Of a stretch of DNA of 64,000 bases, positions 37,618 through 48,467 are shown in pieces. Position 1 is the stretch's first letter, and each line of letters opens with the position of its first letter. Source of the stretch: Actinacidiphila acididurans (GTDB lineage Bacteria > Actinomycetota > Actinomycetes > Streptomycetales > Streptomycetaceae). Under the pieces are notes generated by a model, which was not told the DNA's origin, made no database searches, and saw only the letters and a program-made list of their open reading frames with translations. A program made the translations under genes and the position numbers. The stretch lies in assembly GCF_016918855.1 (NCBI RefSeq), contig NZ_JADKYB010000002.1, positions 496,001-560,000 on the forward strand, written 5' to 3'.

Positions 37618-38933
37618 CGGCCCTCATGACGGTCCTCGGCATCGTCGTCTTCGCCATCGGGCTGATGATCTCCATCGCCTGGCACGAGTTCGGGCACCTG
37701 TCCACGGCCAAGCTCTTCAAGATCAGGGTGCCGCAGTACATGGTCGGCTTCGGGCCGACCGTATTCTCGCGACAGAAGGGCGAGACCGAGTACGGCCTCA
37801 AGGCCGTCCCGCTCGGCGGCTACATCCGGATGATCGGCATGTTCCCGCCCGGCGAGGACGGACGGGTCACCGCCCGTTCCACCTCGCCGTGGCGCAGCAT
37901 GATCGAGGACGCCCGCTCGGCGGCGTACGAGGAACTGAAGCCCGGCGACGAGACGCGGATGTTCTACACCCGCGCGCCGTGGAAGCGGGTCATCGTGATG
38001 TTCGCCGGACCGTTCATGAACCTCATCCTGGCCGTCGCCCTGTTCCTCGGCGTCTTCATGGGCTTCGGCATCAGCATGCGGACCACCGTCATCGGATCGG
38101 TCAGCGACTGCGTGATCTCCCAGTCCGACACCTCCCAGCGGAACCCGGACAACCCGTGCCGGTCCACCGACCCGGTCGCGCCCGCCAAGCAGGCCGGCTT
38201 CAAGGCGGGGGACAAGTTCCTGGAGTTCAACGGCCGGCCGGTCAAGGACTGGGCCCAGCTGTCCAACGACATCCGCGACAACCCGGGCACCAAGGCCACC
38301 GTCGTGGTGGAGCGCAAGGGACAGCGGGTCACCCTGCACCCGACCATCACCACCAACACGGTGGCGAAGACCGACAGCAACGGCGACTACGTCACCGGCA
38401 CCGTGAAGGCCGGCTTCCTCGGCTTCGCCCCCGCCACCCACGTCCAGCCGCTCGGCTTCACCGACTCCTTCCAGCACATGGGCGACATGGCCCGGCAGGG
38501 CGTCGACTCCCTGGTCAGCCTGCCCAAGCGGATCCCCGACCTGTGGAACTCGGCCTTCAACGGCGCTCCGCGCAAGGCCGACTCGCCGATGGGCGTGGTC
38601 GGCGCGGCCCGGGTCGGCGGCGAGGTGTTCGCCCTCAAGGCGCCCGCCATCGACCGCGTGATGTTCATGGTCACCCTGGTCGCCGGGTTCAACCTGTCGC
38701 TGTTCCTGTTCAACATGCTGCCGCTGCTGCCGCTGGACGGCGGCCACATCGCCGGCGCGCTGTGGGAGGCGCTGCGCCGGCACACCGCCCGCGCGTTCCG
38801 CCGCCCCGACCCGGGACCGTTCGACGTGGCGAAGCTGATGCCCGTCGCCTACGTGGTGGCCGGCATATTCGTGTCCTTCACCCTGCTGGTGCTGATCGCC
38901 GATGTGGTGAACCCCGTCAAACTCAATTCGTAA
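37614..38933 (+). CDS. RIP (site-2-type) zinc metalloprotease
   Basis: 439 residues. HEFGH (His24, Glu25, His28) lies in the first membrane helix and [10 protein letters not shown], carrying the metal-binding Asp, in the third. A PDZ domain lies between ([23 protein letters not shown]). RseP/RasP-like enzymes cut membrane-bound anti-sigma factors or signal peptides within the bilayer. The location between dxr and ispG and the 4-base overlap with dxr are the usual arrangement in bacteria. Confidence 0.92.
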   Translation: MTALMTVLGIVVFAIGLMISIAWHEFGHLSTAKLFKIRVPQYMVGFGPTVFSRQKGETEYGLKAVPLGGYIRMIGMFPPGEDGRVTARSTSPWRSMIEDARSAAYEELKPGDETRMFYTRAPWKRVIVMFAGPFMNLILAVALFLGVFMGFGISMRTTVIGSVSDCVISQSDTSQRNPDNPCRSTDPVAPAKQAGFKAGDKFLEFNGRPVKDWAQLSNDIRDNPGTKATVVVERKGQRVTLHPTITTNTVAKTDSNGDYVTGTVKAGFLGFAPATHVQPLGFTDSFQHMGDMARQGVDSLVSLPKRIPDLWNSAFNGAPRKADSPMGVVGAARVGGEVFALKAPAIDRVMFMVTLVAGFNLSLFLFNMLPLLPLDGGHIAGALWEALRRHTARAFRRPDPGPFDVAKLMPVAYVVAGIFVSFTLLVLIADVVNPVKLNS

Positions 38934-38952
38934 TGCCCCGAGCCGGGTGAGA

Positions 38953-38999
38953 CGCGTGGGCGGGTTGCCGTAATCTCGATGCCGGAGCCCGCCCACGCG
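38953..38999. promoter_or_regulatory. 12-bp perfect inverted repeat enclosing a -10-like box, upstream of ispG
   Basis: CGCGTGGGCGGG (38953-38964) and CCCGCCCACGCG (38988-38999) flank a 23-base loop that contains TAATCT (38971-38976). As RNA it would be a strong hairpin and could end the protease mRNA. As DNA the arms could hold a repressor over a promoter for ispG 34 bases downstream. I cannot choose between these. Confidence 0.5.
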
Positions 39000-39033
39000 G
39001 GACCTCGATCACCACCTTGGGGATGCCACGCAC

Positions 39034-40182
<1,149 letters not shown>

Positions 40183-40188
<6 letters not shown>

Positions 40189-40254
40189 CCGGCGCCGCCG
40201 CACGCCTCCTGACCGGCGCCGCCGCACGCCTCCTGACCGGCGCCGCCGCACGCC
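40183..40254 (+). repeat. Three perfect 24-bp tandem units spanning the ispG stop codon
   Basis: Units at 40183-40206, 40207-40230 and 40231-40254 are identical and begin TCCTGACCGG. The first contains the ispG stop (40186-40188), so each following unit repeats that stop in the same frame. Perfect identity argues for recent slippage. Confidence 0.97.
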
Positions 40255-40284
40255 GCGGCCCGTACCGCGCACGCTTCGGCCGCA

Positions 40285-40328
40285 CGCCGGCGCATCGTCT
40301 CCCGCTTCGGGACGGCGGTGCGCCGGCG
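40285..40328 (+). terminator. Long stem-loop after ispG
   Basis: CGCCGGCGCA (40285-40294) pairs with TGCGCCGGCG (40319-40328). The loop itself folds through CCCG-CTT-CGGG. There is no U-run, as is common for actinomycete terminators. Confidence 0.55.
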
Positions 40329-40348
40329 GCGTATGCCCCTGCCCGCCC

Positions 40349-40381
40349 GGCACCTCCCCCAGGCTTCGCCCGGGAGGTGCC
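40349..40381 (+). terminator. Second stem-loop after ispG
   Basis: GGCACCTCCC (40349-40358) and GGGAGGTGCC (40372-40381) are perfect arms around a 13-base loop that contains GGCTTCGCC. I recognise this sequence type as a recurrent intergenic hairpin of Streptomyces. It lies 90 bases before the next start. Confidence 0.6.
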
Positions 40382-40471
40382 CCCACGAGCGGCCCACGGC
40401 CCGCCGTACGAGGTAAAGTGCTCGGACCATCCGCCGCCGTCGCCCGCGGCCCCATCCGGTGAGGCGCTGCC

Positions 40472-41317
40472 TTGTTGACCCACCCGACTGCCCGAGTCCT
40501 CGAACCCGGCGACCTCGACGCGGCCCTCGCCGTCCTCGACCGTGATCCGGTGGCCAACGCGTTCGTCACCTCGCGGGTCAACGTCGCAGGGCTCGACCCG
40601 TGGCGGCTCGGCGGCGAGATGTGGGGCTGGTACTCCGGCGGCAAGCTCGCCTCGCTGTGCTACGCCGGTGCCAACCTGGTGCCGATCTGCGCCACCCCCG
40701 AGGCGATCAGCGCCTTCGCCGAGCGTGCCCGCCGGGCCGGCCGCCGCTGCTCGTCCATCGTCGGCCCCGCCGAGACCACCAAGGACCTGTGGGCCCGGCT
40801 CGAACCGCACTGGGGACCGGCCCGCGAGATCCGCGCCCACCAGCCGCTGATGACCACCCGCACGCTGCCGCCCGACGTGACCCCCGACCCGCTGGTCCGC
40901 CGGGTCCGCCGCGACGAGATGGACGTGATCATGCCGGCCTGCGTCGCCATGTTCACCGAGGAGGTCGGCGTCTCCCCGCTTGCCGGCGACGGCGGCCTGC
41001 TCTACCAGGCCCGGGTCGCCGAACTGGTCTCCACCGGGCGGGCGTTCGCGCGGATACAGGACGGCCGCGTGGTCTTCAAGGCCGAGATCGGCGCGGTCAC
41101 CCGGCACACCTGCCAGATCCAGGGCGTCTGGGTCGCCCCCGAGTACCGCGGCCGCGGCCTGTCCGAGAGCGGCATGGCCGCCGTGCTCCACTACGCACTG
41201 CGCGACGTCGCGCCCGTCGCCAGCCTCTACGTCAACGACTTCAACGCGCCCGCCCGCGCGGCGTACCGCCGGGTGGGCTTCACCGAGGTCGGGGCGTTCA
41301 TGAGCGTGCTGTTCTGA
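40472..41317 (+). CDS. GNAT acetyltransferase with N-terminal DUF4081-like domain
   Basis: 281 residues. The C-terminal half is a GNAT fold with the acetyl-CoA loop VWVAPEYRGRGLSESGMAAVLHYAL and the later YVNDFNAPARAAYRRVGF. The N-terminal ~130 residues form a separate domain usual in actinobacterial members of this location. The start is TTG 40472 (TTG TTG) with GGTGAGG before it. The acetyl acceptor is unknown. Confidence 0.82.
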   Translation: MLTHPTARVLEPGDLDAALAVLDRDPVANAFVTSRVNVAGLDPWRLGGEMWGWYSGGKLASLCYAGANLVPICATPEAISAFAERARRAGRRCSSIVGPAETTKDLWARLEPHWGPAREIRAHQPLMTTRTLPPDVTPDPLVRRVRRDEMDVIMPACVAMFTEEVGVSPLAGDGGLLYQARVAELVSTGRAFARIQDGRVVFKAEIGAVTRHTCQIQGVWVAPEYRGRGLSESGMAAVLHYALRDVAPVASLYVNDFNAPARAAYRRVGFTEVGAFMSVLF

Positions 41318-41394
41318 CCCCCTGAAGACTCTGCGCAAGGCCCGGAAACGGTCCCGGTTCGCCCGGGAAATGGTTACCGAGGGTGCCCGCCCGG

Positions 41395-41406
41395 TAGGGT
41401 CGGCTC
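41395..41406 (+). promoter_or_regulatory. -10 box for a leaderless mRNA
   Basis: TAGGGT (41395-41400) lies 6 bases before the ATG at 41407, with TGGTTA 18 bases upstream as a weak -35. No ribosome site fits between, so transcription probably starts at the ATG. Confidence 0.5.
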
Positions 41407-42036
41407 ATGGGAGACGTGGTGATCGGCCCGTGCGACCTCGCCGCACACGTGGACGAGGCGCTGGCCGTGCAGGCGGTCGCCTTCGGGCTGGGCCCCGAGG
41501 AGGTCGCCATCCGGCGGCAGATCGTGCTGCGGCACCTGGCCTCGCCCGGGGCGCGGGCACTGGCCGCGCACACCGACGACGGAAGCATGGTCGGCTTCGT
41601 CTACGGGCTGCCCAACGACCGCGCGCACTGGTGGTCCAGCGTGGTCCAGCCCTATCTTCGCGACCGCGGCAACGACGGCTGGCTGGACGACTCCTTCGTG
41701 ATCACCGAACTGCACGTGCTGCCCGGCTTCCAGAACCGGGGCATCGGCCGCCGCCTGATCACCGAGATCACCGACACCGCGAGCGAACCGCGCTCCATCC
41801 TGTCCGCGATCGACGGCGAGAGCCCGGCCCGCCACCTCTACCGCAACCTCGGCTACCGCGACCTGGCCCGCCCGGTGCACTTCCCCAGCGCCGCCCGCCC
41901 GTACGCCGTGATGGGCGCCTTCCTGCCGCTGCTGCGCAAGCCCGCGACGCCGGGTCCGGCGCAGGCGACGGCCCCGCACGAGCCGTCGGCGGCACGGGAA
42001 CCCGGACGTGAACCCGGGCGCGAGCCGGGGGCGTAA
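41407..42036 (+). CDS. GNAT-family acetyltransferase
   Basis: 209 residues. [25 protein letters not shown] is the acetyl-CoA-binding block and [17 protein letters not shown] the C-terminal strand-helix. No substrate can be read. The C-terminal ~30 residues are low complexity and end in a short Arg-Glu-Pro-Gly repeat, whose DNA continues past the stop codon (see 42025-42068). Apparently leaderless. Confidence 0.82.
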   Translation: MGDVVIGPCDLAAHVDEALAVQAVAFGLGPEEVAIRRQIVLRHLASPGARALAAHTDDGSMVGFVYGLPNDRAHWWSSVVQPYLRDRGNDGWLDDSFVITELHVLPGFQNRGIGRRLITEITDTASEPRSILSAIDGESPARHLYRNLGYRDLARPVHFPSAARPYAVMGAFLPLLRKPATPGPAQATAPHEPSAAREPGREPGREPGA

Positions 42037-42068
42037 AGCCGAACCGGGGGCGTAGAACCGGAGGCGTA
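42025..42068 (+). repeat. Three CCGG(G/A)GGCGTA units spanning the GNAT stop codon
   Basis: CCGGGGGCGTA at 42025 and 42044 and CCGGAGGCGTA at 42058. The first unit supplies the last codons and TAA stop of the acetyltransferase gene. Related GAACCCGG units precede it in the coding part. Confidence 0.75.
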
Positions 42069-42143
42069 AAACGTTTGCGGGCGCCCGCGGCACGGCCGGT
42101 ATCCTCGCCGGACTTTCCCGATCCTCCCGGAGGAGGCCCGCCC

Positions 42144-43829
42144 ATGGTGCTGCGCATGTCCCGGCTGATGGTCACGACGCTGCGCGACGCCCCGGCCGAC
42201 GCCGAGACCCTCAGCCACAAGCTGCTGGTCCGCGCCGGGTACGTACGCCGGTCCTCGGCGGGGATGTGGAGCTGGCTGCCGCTGGGCAAGCGCGTGCTGG
42301 ACAACGTGGCGCGGATCGTCCGCGAGGAGATGGACGCCATCGGCGGCCAGGAGGTGCTGCTGCCCGCCCTGCTGCCCGGCGAGACGTACGAGGCCACCGG
42401 CCGCGCGCAGGAGTACGGCGACCTGCTGTTCCGGCTCACCGACCGCAAGGGCGCCGGCTACGTGCTCGGGCCCACCCATGAAGAGGTCTTCACGCTGCTG
42501 GTGAAGGACCAGGTCAGCTCGTACAAGGACCTGCCGCTGATCCTCTACCAGATCCAGGCCAAGTACCGGGACGAGGCCCGGCCCCGCTCCGGGGTGCTGC
42601 GCGGGCGCGAGTTCCTGATGAAGGACGCGTACTCCTTCGACACCGGCGAGGAGGGGCAGATCGCCGCGTACCGGGCGCACCGCGAGGCGTACGTACGGAT
42701 CTTCCGCCGGCTCGGGCTGGACTTCCGGATCGTCTCCGCGGTCTCCGGCGCGATGGGCGGCTCGGACTCCGAGGAGTTCCTGGCGCCCGCCGCGGCCGGC
42801 GAGGACACCTTCGCCGACTGTCCGGCTTGCGATTACGCGGCCAACACCGAGGCGGTCACCTTCACCCCGCCGCCCGCCGCGGACGAGGGGCACGGCGCTC
42901 CGACCGAGCTCGACACGCCCGACACGCCCACCATCGAGGCCCTGGCCGCCCACCTCGGCGTGCCCGCCGCCGCCACGCTGAAGAACCTGCTGGTCACGGT
43001 CGACGGCGAGATCACCGCGGTGGGCGTGCCCGGCGACCGCGAGGTGGACCTCGGCAAGCTCGCCGAACACCTCGCGCCGGCCACCGTCGCCCTGGTCACC
43101 GCCGAGGACTTCGCCCGCCGCCCCGACCTGGTCCGCGGCTACGTCGGGCCGCAGGGCCTGGACCTCCCCTACCTCGCCGACCCCCGGGTGGCCCCCGGCA
43201 CCGCCTGGATCACCGGCGCCAACAAGCCCGGCCGGCACGCGGCGAACGTGGTGTGCGGGCGGGACTTCACCGTGGACCGCTACCTCGACGTGGTGACCGT
43301 CCGGTCCGGCGACCCCTGCCCGAACTGCGGGGCCGGCCTGAGCCTGGGCCGCGCCATCGAGATCGGCCACATCTTCCGGCTCGGCACGAAGTACACCGAC
43401 GCCTTCGGGGTGGACGTGCTCGGACCCGACGGCACACCCGTCCGCGTGACCATGGGCTCCTACGGCATCGGTGTCTCCCGCGCGGTGGCCGCCCTGGCCG
43501 AGCAGACCGCCGACGAGCACGGCCTGTGCTGGCCCGCCGAGGTCGCGCCCGCCCGGGTGCACGTGGTCGCCGCGGGGAAGGCCGCGCAGGCCGAACTGGC
43601 CGAGCAGATCGCGGATCGCCTGCACGCCGCGGGCGTCACCGTCCTGCTGGACGACCGCACCGGAGTGTCGGCGGGTGTGAAGTTCACCGACGCCGAACTC
43701 CTCGGCGTCCCGCGGATCCTGGTCGCCGGCCGCCGCGCCGCCGAAGGCGTCGTCGAACTGCGCGACCGCCGTACGGGTGAACGCGAGGACCTGCCGGTGG
43801 CGGAGGCGCTCGCCCGGCTCACCTCCTGA
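42144..43829 (+). CDS. proS: Prolyl-tRNA synthetase
   Basis: 561 residues, bacterial type. Class II motifs: motif 2 in [24 protein letters not shown] and motif 3 in [19 protein letters not shown]. An editing domain that clears Ala-tRNA(Pro) is inserted between them (about residues 250-390, [21 protein letters not shown]...). An anticodon-binding domain ends the protein. ATG 42144 after GGAGGAGG; the first ATG of two close candidates has the better spacing. Confidence 0.94.
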   Translation: MVLRMSRLMVTTLRDAPADAETLSHKLLVRAGYVRRSSAGMWSWLPLGKRVLDNVARIVREEMDAIGGQEVLLPALLPGETYEATGRAQEYGDLLFRLTDRKGAGYVLGPTHEEVFTLLVKDQVSSYKDLPLILYQIQAKYRDEARPRSGVLRGREFLMKDAYSFDTGEEGQIAAYRAHREAYVRIFRRLGLDFRIVSAVSGAMGGSDSEEFLAPAAAGEDTFADCPACDYAANTEAVTFTPPPAADEGHGAPTELDTPDTPTIEALAAHLGVPAAATLKNLLVTVDGEITAVGVPGDREVDLGKLAEHLAPATVALVTAEDFARRPDLVRGYVGPQGLDLPYLADPRVAPGTAWITGANKPGRHAANVVCGRDFTVDRYLDVVTVRSGDPCPNCGAGLSLGRAIEIGHIFRLGTKYTDAFGVDVLGPDGTPVRVTMGSYGIGVSRAVAALAEQTADEHGLCWPAEVAPARVHVVAAGKAAQAELAEQIADRLHAAGVTVLLDDRTGVSAGVKFTDAELLGVPRILVAGRRAAEGVVELRDRRTGEREDLPVAEALARLTS

Positions 43830-43850
43830 CCGGCGGTCCCCGGCAGGGTG

Positions 43851-44792
43851 TTACAGCCAGCTCGCGAACTCCAGCAGCAGTTCGCCGTCCTCGCGGCCGC
43901 CCACCGACAGGTACCAGACGCCCGCCTCCACCGCGCGGAACAGCGACCAGCCGCGCAGCCGGTCGCGGTCGACCTCCAGGGCGTCGGCGAGGCTGGTGAT
44001 GCGGCGCCGGGCGGCGGCCCGGGAACCGGGTTGGGCGGCGAGTGTGGCGAGCCGGTCGCGGGCCAGCCAGGCCAGGTCGTAGGCGCGTTCGCCGACCTTC
44101 GGCTTGGGGTCGATGGCCAGCCAGGGCATCCGGTCGCCGGCCAGCACGTTCCCGTGGTGGAAGTCGCCGTGCAGCAGGAAGCTCTCCGCGCTGTCGGCCA
44201 CCAGGCCGGCCCGTGCCGCCAGCGCCTCGTCGATCAGGGCCCGGGCGTCCGCGGCGTACGGCTCCGCCCGGCGCCGGGCCAGCAGCTCCGCCAGCTCACC
44301 GGTGAAGTCGGCCACCGAGGTGAAGGGGTGGCCGGCGGCCGGCGGCACCCACAGCCGCCGCAGCAGGTCGGTGGCCTCCAGCATCGCCCGCGGTTCGGCG
44401 AGCGAGCGCAGGCTCTCGTCGGCGTGCAGCCGTTCCAGCAGCAGCGCGCCCTGCCCGGGATCGGCGGCCAGCAGCCGTACGGCCCCGTGTCCGTCCCAGT
44501 GCGCCAGCGCCGCGTGCTCCTGGTCGGTCTCCCGGTTGACCAGGCCGACCTTGAGCACGGCCGGGCCGCCCTCGGCGTCCCGCACCAGCACGATCATGCT
44601 GATCTGACCGCCCGCGGCGAGCACCCGCTCCGGGGTCAGCCGCCAGCGCCGCAGCAGCTCCGCCGTCAGGTCCGGCAGGGCCGCCAGCCACGCCCGGCCC
44701 GCCTCGCCCTCCCACGCGGTGACCGTCCTGCTCAGCCGCTCGGGCGGGTCCAGGCGTACGGGCGCGGCCCCGTCGTCCCCCGCTGAACCCAT
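43851..44792 (-). CDS. Aminoglycoside phosphotransferase-family kinase
   Basis: 313 residues. The kinase loop is FLLHGDFHHGNVL (catalytic Asp) and the metal-binding loop AIDPKPKVGERAYDLAWL, the arrangement of APH(6)/streptomycin 6-kinase-like enzymes. An N-terminal lobe Lys lies in AVLKVGLVN. It may phosphorylate an aminoglycoside or an endogenous metabolite; chromosomal members are often of unknown substrate. ATG 44792 with GGAGGGA. It is convergent with proS (21 bases). Confidence 0.82.
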   Translation of the reverse strand: MGSAGDDGAAPVRLDPPERLSRTVTAWEGEAGRAWLAALPDLTAELLRRWRLTPERVLAAGGQISMIVLVRDAEGGPAVLKVGLVNRETDQEHAALAHWDGHGAVRLLAADPGQGALLLERLHADESLRSLAEPRAMLEATDLLRRLWVPPAAGHPFTSVADFTGELAELLARRRAEPYAADARALIDEALAARAGLVADSAESFLLHGDFHHGNVLAGDRMPWLAIDPKPKVGERAYDLAWLARDRLATLAAQPGSRAAARRRITSLADALEVDRDRLRGWSLFRAVEAGVWYLSVGGREDGELLLEFASWL

Positions 44793-44813
44793 GGCAGTGC
44801 GTCCCTCCGTCGT

Positions 44814-45147
44814 GCGTACGTCCCCGGCGCGGCCTGCACGCCCCGCGCTGCGACTACCGGCCGGACGGTTGGCCGGGTTCCGGCAGTCCCGGGAAGGCTA
44901 CGCCGCTGCCGGTCCAGCGCACCGCGCGCACCGCCGCCTCGCGCAGGGCGGCCGCCGTGTCCGGCCGGATGTCGCCTGTCGCGTACGTCCCCGGCGCGGC
45001 CCGTACCCCCCGCGCTGCGACTACCGGCCGGACGGTTGGCCGAGTTCCGCCAGTCCCGGGAAGGCTACGCCGCTGCCGGTCCAGCGCACCGCGCGCACCG
45101 CCGCCTCGCGCAGGGCGGCCGCCGCGTCCCGCCGGATGTCGCCTATC
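44814..45147. repeat. 167-bp tandem duplication of the 3' end of the ferritin-like gene
   Basis: 44814-44980 and 44981-45147 align end to end at an offset of 167 bases with roughly a dozen mismatches. The right copy is the real 3' end of the minus-strand gene with its stop TAG at 45021. The left copy repeats the same ~40 codons and a stop at 44854-44856, detached from the gene. Confidence 0.95.
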
Positions 45148-45455
45148 GCGACCCGCACCAGGTCGCCGTACGCGCCGGCCACCCGCTCCTCCAGGAAGGC
45201 CGCGAGCTTCACCGCACCGGCCGCGTCCGGCACGGCGAACGGCAGCTCGTACCCCGGGGCGGCGGCCACCGGCACCGCGCCCAGGTCCACGACCGTGCGC
45301 GCCAGCGTGTCCCGCCGGGCCCGGTGCGCGTCGTACGCCTGCCGCGCCTCGGCCTGGCGGGCCCCGGCGACCCGGCCGCCGACCACCGTGTACCCGTACA
45401 CCGCGGCGTGCTCGGCCGCGAGCGCCGCCTGGGCGGCGTCGATGACCGCGTTCAC
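45021..45455 (-). CDS. Ferritin-like DUF4439 domain protein
   Basis: 144 residues, a four-helix ferritin-like bundle. The first helix reads DAAQAALAAEHAAVYGYTVVGG and the second carries YDAHRARRDTL, with Glu/His residues in the positions used for metals in the family, though a full di-iron set is not certain. GTG 45455 after GGGGAGAGAA is preferred to an ATG at 45527 that would add a basic 24-residue extension. The lipoprotein gene upstream is its usual neighbour. Confidence 0.78.
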   Translation of the reverse strand: MNAVIDAAQAALAAEHAAVYGYTVVGGRVAGARQAEARQAYDAHRARRDTLARTVVDLGAVPVAAAPGYELPFAVPDAAGAVKLAAFLEERVAGAYGDLVRVAIGDIRRDAAAALREAAVRAVRWTGSGVAFPGLAELGQPSGR

Positions 45456-45656
45456 TTCTCTCCCCGACTTCTTCCGGATCGTTCTCGGTCGTTTCCGGGC
45501 TGTGCCCGGTTGTGCCTGGCTGTTCATGATCGTTGCCGGCCGTTCCCGGCTGATCGCGAATGTTCGCGGCCGTTCCCGCCCGGCCTGCCCGGCCGGCCGC
45601 TGGGGGCCGGTTCTCCTCGTCCGCCCGCGGCCGGGGCCAGTCCTTCTCCTCCGCCC

Positions 45657-45710
45657 GCGGTCCGGCTCTCCGCTTCCCCGGCCGCGGTCCGGCTCTCCGC
45701 TTCCCCGGCC
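45657..45710. repeat. Two identical 27-bp tandem units
   Basis: Units at 45657-45683 and 45684-45710 are identical, each beginning GCGGTCCGGCTCTCC. A partial third relative lies just left (GCGGCCGGGGCCAGTCC). They fall in the 274-base gap between the ferritin-like gene and the lipoprotein gene. Confidence 0.9.
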
Positions 45711-45729
45711 GCGGCGGTCGTCCGCGCTG

Positions 45730-46242
45730 TCAGCCGGCGCCGGCGCCCGACACCGCGCCGGGCCGCCCCTGCGCCGCAGTCAGCAGGACCACGTGCGCTG
45801 CGCCCGCCGCCGCCACCGAGGCCAGCAACCGCGCCAAGTCCCCGGGCACCTCCAGCACAGTGGCGGCCCTGCGGTCGGCGAGCGTGCGCTCCATCGCTAC
45901 GAGCGAGGTGAGCGTGGGGACGGACCGGGCCGCCGGGGTGCTTGCGTGGCCGGGAGCCGCCGGGGTGCCGCCGAAGGCCTGGACGTGGCGGGCGACCTCC
46001 GCGCGCAGCGGGCGCAGCGAGGCGGCCAGCGCGGGGTGGGCGGCGATCACGGCGTCGTACGAGGCGAGCAGCGCGGCGCTGTCCCGCAGGGCCTGCGTGC
46101 GCTCGGCGGTCCCCGGTGGCCGCGGTGCCGCACGGTGGCCGCTGCCGCTGTCCGGCGCGCACCCGGCCGTGGTGCCCACGGTGCCCGCGGCCGCGACGGC
46201 CAGTAGTCTGCGCCTGCTCGGCCGGGGGATGTCCGGGATCAT
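45730..46242 (-). CDS. Small lipoprotein with Tat-like signal
   Basis: 170 residues. SRRRLLAVAAAGTVGTTAGC is a twin-arginine signal ending in a lipobox-like TAGC (Cys28), so the mature protein would be lipid-anchored outside the cell. The rest is Ala-rich helix (ALRDSAALLASYDAVIAAHPALAASLRPLRAEV), a likely helical hairpin similar in character to its ferritin-like neighbour. The pair may work together in the envelope. Function unknown. Confidence 0.72.
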   Translation of the reverse strand: MIPDIPRPSRRRLLAVAAAGTVGTTAGCAPDSGSGHRAAPRPPGTAERTQALRDSAALLASYDAVIAAHPALAASLRPLRAEVARHVQAFGGTPAAPGHASTPAARSVPTLTSLVAMERTLADRRAATVLEVPGDLARLLASVAAAGAAHVVLLTAAQGRPGAVSGAGAG

Positions 46243-46342
46243 GCAGGGAGTTTAGGGCCTGTTCCGGGTGCCGGAGCCCGGGGTCCGCGGCGACCGCGGC
46301 CCGCCGCGGGAGCGTGCTCGCAGGAGTCCCGCCCGGGGCGAA

Positions 46343-46373
46343 TTGGTCGGGGAGCCGCCCGCCCGGGTAAAGT
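46343..46373 (+). promoter_or_regulatory. Candidate promoter of the rimP-nusA-infB operon
   Basis: TTGGTC (46343-46348), 19 bases, TAAAGT (46368-46373), 56 bases before the rimP ATG. The surroundings are unusually AT-rich for this window. The spacer is 1 base longer than ideal. Confidence 0.45.
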
Positions 46374-46429
46374 TTGGCTGACACGCGACCTTCCATGACA
46401 ACAGCAGACGCGGCCGAGGAGTCACCCGG

Positions 46430-47047
46430 ATGAGCACCACCCAGAGCGAGAGGCTGCGCGCGCTGCTGGAGCCGCTTGTGAGCAAGGCCGGCCTGGACCT
46501 GGAGGAGATCAAGGTCACGGCGGCCGGGAACAGGCGTCAGCTCCTGATCGTTGTCGATGCGGACGACGGCGTGGACCTCGACGCGATGGCGGAGGTCAGC
46601 CGGGAGGTCTCCCAGGCCCTGGACGTCTCGGACGTGATGGGCGAGACCCCGTACCAGCTCGAGGTGAGCTCGCCCGGCACCGACCGGCCGCTCACCGAGC
46701 CCCGCCAGTTCCGGCGCAACACCGGCCGGCTGGTCAAGCTGCGGCTCAAGGAGCGCGGCGAGCTGATCGCGCGGATCATGGCGGTGGACGACACCGGGCT
46801 GGACCTGGAGGTCCCCGGGGTGAAGGGGCGCAAGCCCAAACCGGCCAGGGCCGAGTTCGACGAGATCGAGCGGGCCCGGATCGAGGTGGAGTTCAGCCGG
46901 AAGCAGGACGCGGCGGACGGGGACGACGCGCTCGACACCGTCGACACGGACGACGCCATCGACGCGGACGACCTGGACCACGACACCGACCTGGACGAAC
47001 CGGGGACCGACGGCGGCGCCGTCGACGAGAGCACTGAGGAGGCGTAG
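46430..47047 (+). CDS. rimP: Ribosome maturation factor RimP
   Basis: 205 residues. The N-terminal domain with [31 protein letters not shown], the turn [14 protein letters not shown] and the C-terminal SH3-like domain match RimP, needed for 30S maturation. A ~45-residue Asp/Glu-rich tail (after residue 160) is added, as often in actinomycetes. ATG 46430 after GAGGAG. Two bases separate it from nusA. Confidence 0.93.
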   Translation: MSTTQSERLRALLEPLVSKAGLDLEEIKVTAAGNRRQLLIVVDADDGVDLDAMAEVSREVSQALDVSDVMGETPYQLEVSSPGTDRPLTEPRQFRRNTGRLVKLRLKERGELIARIMAVDDTGLDLEVPGVKGRKPKPARAEFDEIERARIEVEFSRKQDAADGDDALDTVDTDDAIDADDLDHDTDLDEPGTDGGAVDESTEEA

Positions 47048-47049
47048 CC

Positions 47050-48036
47050 GTGGACATCGACATGAAGGCCCTGCGGGGCTTGGTGCAGGAAAGGCAGATC
47101 TCGTTCGACCTGCTGGTCGAGGCCATCGAGTCCGCGCTCCTCATCGCCTACCACCGCGAGCCGGGCAGCCACCGCAAGGCGCGCGTCGAGCTGGACCGTA
47201 CCTCCGGGCACGTGACCGTATGGGCCACCGAGGAACCGGAGGAGGCCGGCGAGGGGGCCGAGCCGCGCGAGTTCGACGACACGCCGAGCGGATTCGGCCG
47301 GATCGCGGCGTCCACCGCCAAGCAGGTGATCCTGCAGCGGCTGCGCGACGCCGAGGACGACGTCACCTTCGGGGAGTACGCCGGCCGTGAGGGCGACATC
47401 GTCACCGGTGTGGTCCAGCAGGGCAAGGACCCGAAGAACGTGCTGGTCGACATCGGCAAGCTGGAGGCGATCCTGCCGGTGCAGGAGCAGGTGCCGGGCG
47501 AGGACTACGCCCACGGCACGCGCCTGCGCAGCTACGTCGTCCGGGTCGCCAAGGGCATGCGCGGCCCGTCGGTGACGCTCTCGCGCACCCACCCCAACCT
47601 GGTGAAGAAGCTGTTCGCGCTGGAGGTGCCGGAGATCGCCGACGGCTCGGTGGTCATCGAGGCGATCGCCCGCGAGGCCGGTCACCGCTCCAAGATCGCG
47701 GTCCGCTCGACCCGGTCCGGGCTGAACGCCAAGGGCGCCTGCATCGGACCGCTGGGCGCCCGGGTGCGCGCGGTGATGGCCGAGCTCAACGGCGAGAAGA
47801 TCGACATCGTGGACTGGTCGGACGACCCGGCCGAGATGGTGGCCAACGCGCTGTCGCCGGCCCGGGTCTCCAAGGTCGACGTCGTCGACCAGGCGGCCAG
47901 GTCCGCCCGGGTGACCGTGCCCGATTACCAGTTGTCACTGGCGATCGGCAAGGAGGGCCAGAACGCCCGGCTCGCCGCCCGGCTGACCGGCTGGCGGATC
48001 GACATCCGGCCCGACACCGAGCAGCCCCAGGGCTGA
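47050..48036 (+). CDS. nusA: Transcription termination/antitermination factor NusA
   Basis: 328 residues. NTD ([30 protein letters not shown]), an S1 domain ([22 protein letters not shown]) and two KH domains ([48 protein letters not shown]). The C-terminal acidic repeats of E. coli NusA are absent, as usual in actinobacteria. GTG 47050 after GAGGAGG, lying in the end of rimP. Confidence 0.95.
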   Translation: MDIDMKALRGLVQERQISFDLLVEAIESALLIAYHREPGSHRKARVELDRTSGHVTVWATEEPEEAGEGAEPREFDDTPSGFGRIAASTAKQVILQRLRDAEDDVTFGEYAGREGDIVTGVVQQGKDPKNVLVDIGKLEAILPVQEQVPGEDYAHGTRLRSYVVRVAKGMRGPSVTLSRTHPNLVKKLFALEVPEIADGSVVIEAIAREAGHRSKIAVRSTRSGLNAKGACIGPLGARVRAVMAELNGEKIDIVDWSDDPAEMVANALSPARVSKVDVVDQAARSARVTVPDYQLSLAIGKEGQNARLAARLTGWRIDIRPDTEQPQG

Positions 48037-48103
48037 AACACGCGAACAACCGTGCGCCGACTCACTCGAAGGGGTGAGGTCGGCGCGGGGAGGTAGACTA
48101 GGA

Positions 48104-48382
48104 GTGTCTGGTCGGACGCTGGTCCCAGCATGCCCGGAGCGAACCTGCATCGGCTGCCGGCAGCGAGCGGCCAAGACCGATCTGCTGCGTGTGGCGGTGG
48201 CCGGGGACGCGTGCGTACCCGATCATCGCGGTACGCTGCCCGGTCGGGGTGCTTATCTGCATCCCGCCCTTGCCTGTCTCGACCTGGCGGTCCGCCGCCG
48301 GGCGTTCGCCAGGGCGTTCAAGCGCCCGGTGACGCCCGACAGTGCGGAACTGCGCCGATACGTCGAGCGGGCAGCCCCGTAA
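48104..48382 (+). CDS. ylxR: YlxR family (DUF448) RNA-binding protein
   Basis: 92 residues. [20 protein letters not shown] and the later [29 protein letters not shown] are the hallmark of YlxR/RnpM, which binds RNase P RNA in other bacteria. GTG 48104 is chosen because family members start a dozen residues before the CxxC. A TAGACT sequence lies just before it. Part of the nusA-infB operon. Confidence 0.88.
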   Translation: MSGRTLVPACPERTCIGCRQRAAKTDLLRVAVAGDACVPDHRGTLPGRGAYLHPALACLDLAVRRRAFARAFKRPVTPDSAELRRYVERAAP

Positions 48383-48467
48383 GAACCCGTAAGTAGTAGG
48401 AAACGTACGGCACGGCCCACCCCGTGCGGTCAGGTACCTCGCGCGAGATGGAAGTAGGTCGAGATTG

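Noticed and set aside
43851..44792. Calling the kinase a streptomycin resistance gene
   Set aside because: Motifs fit the APH(6)-like family but no biosynthetic or resistance context is present, and chromosomal family members often act on other substrates.
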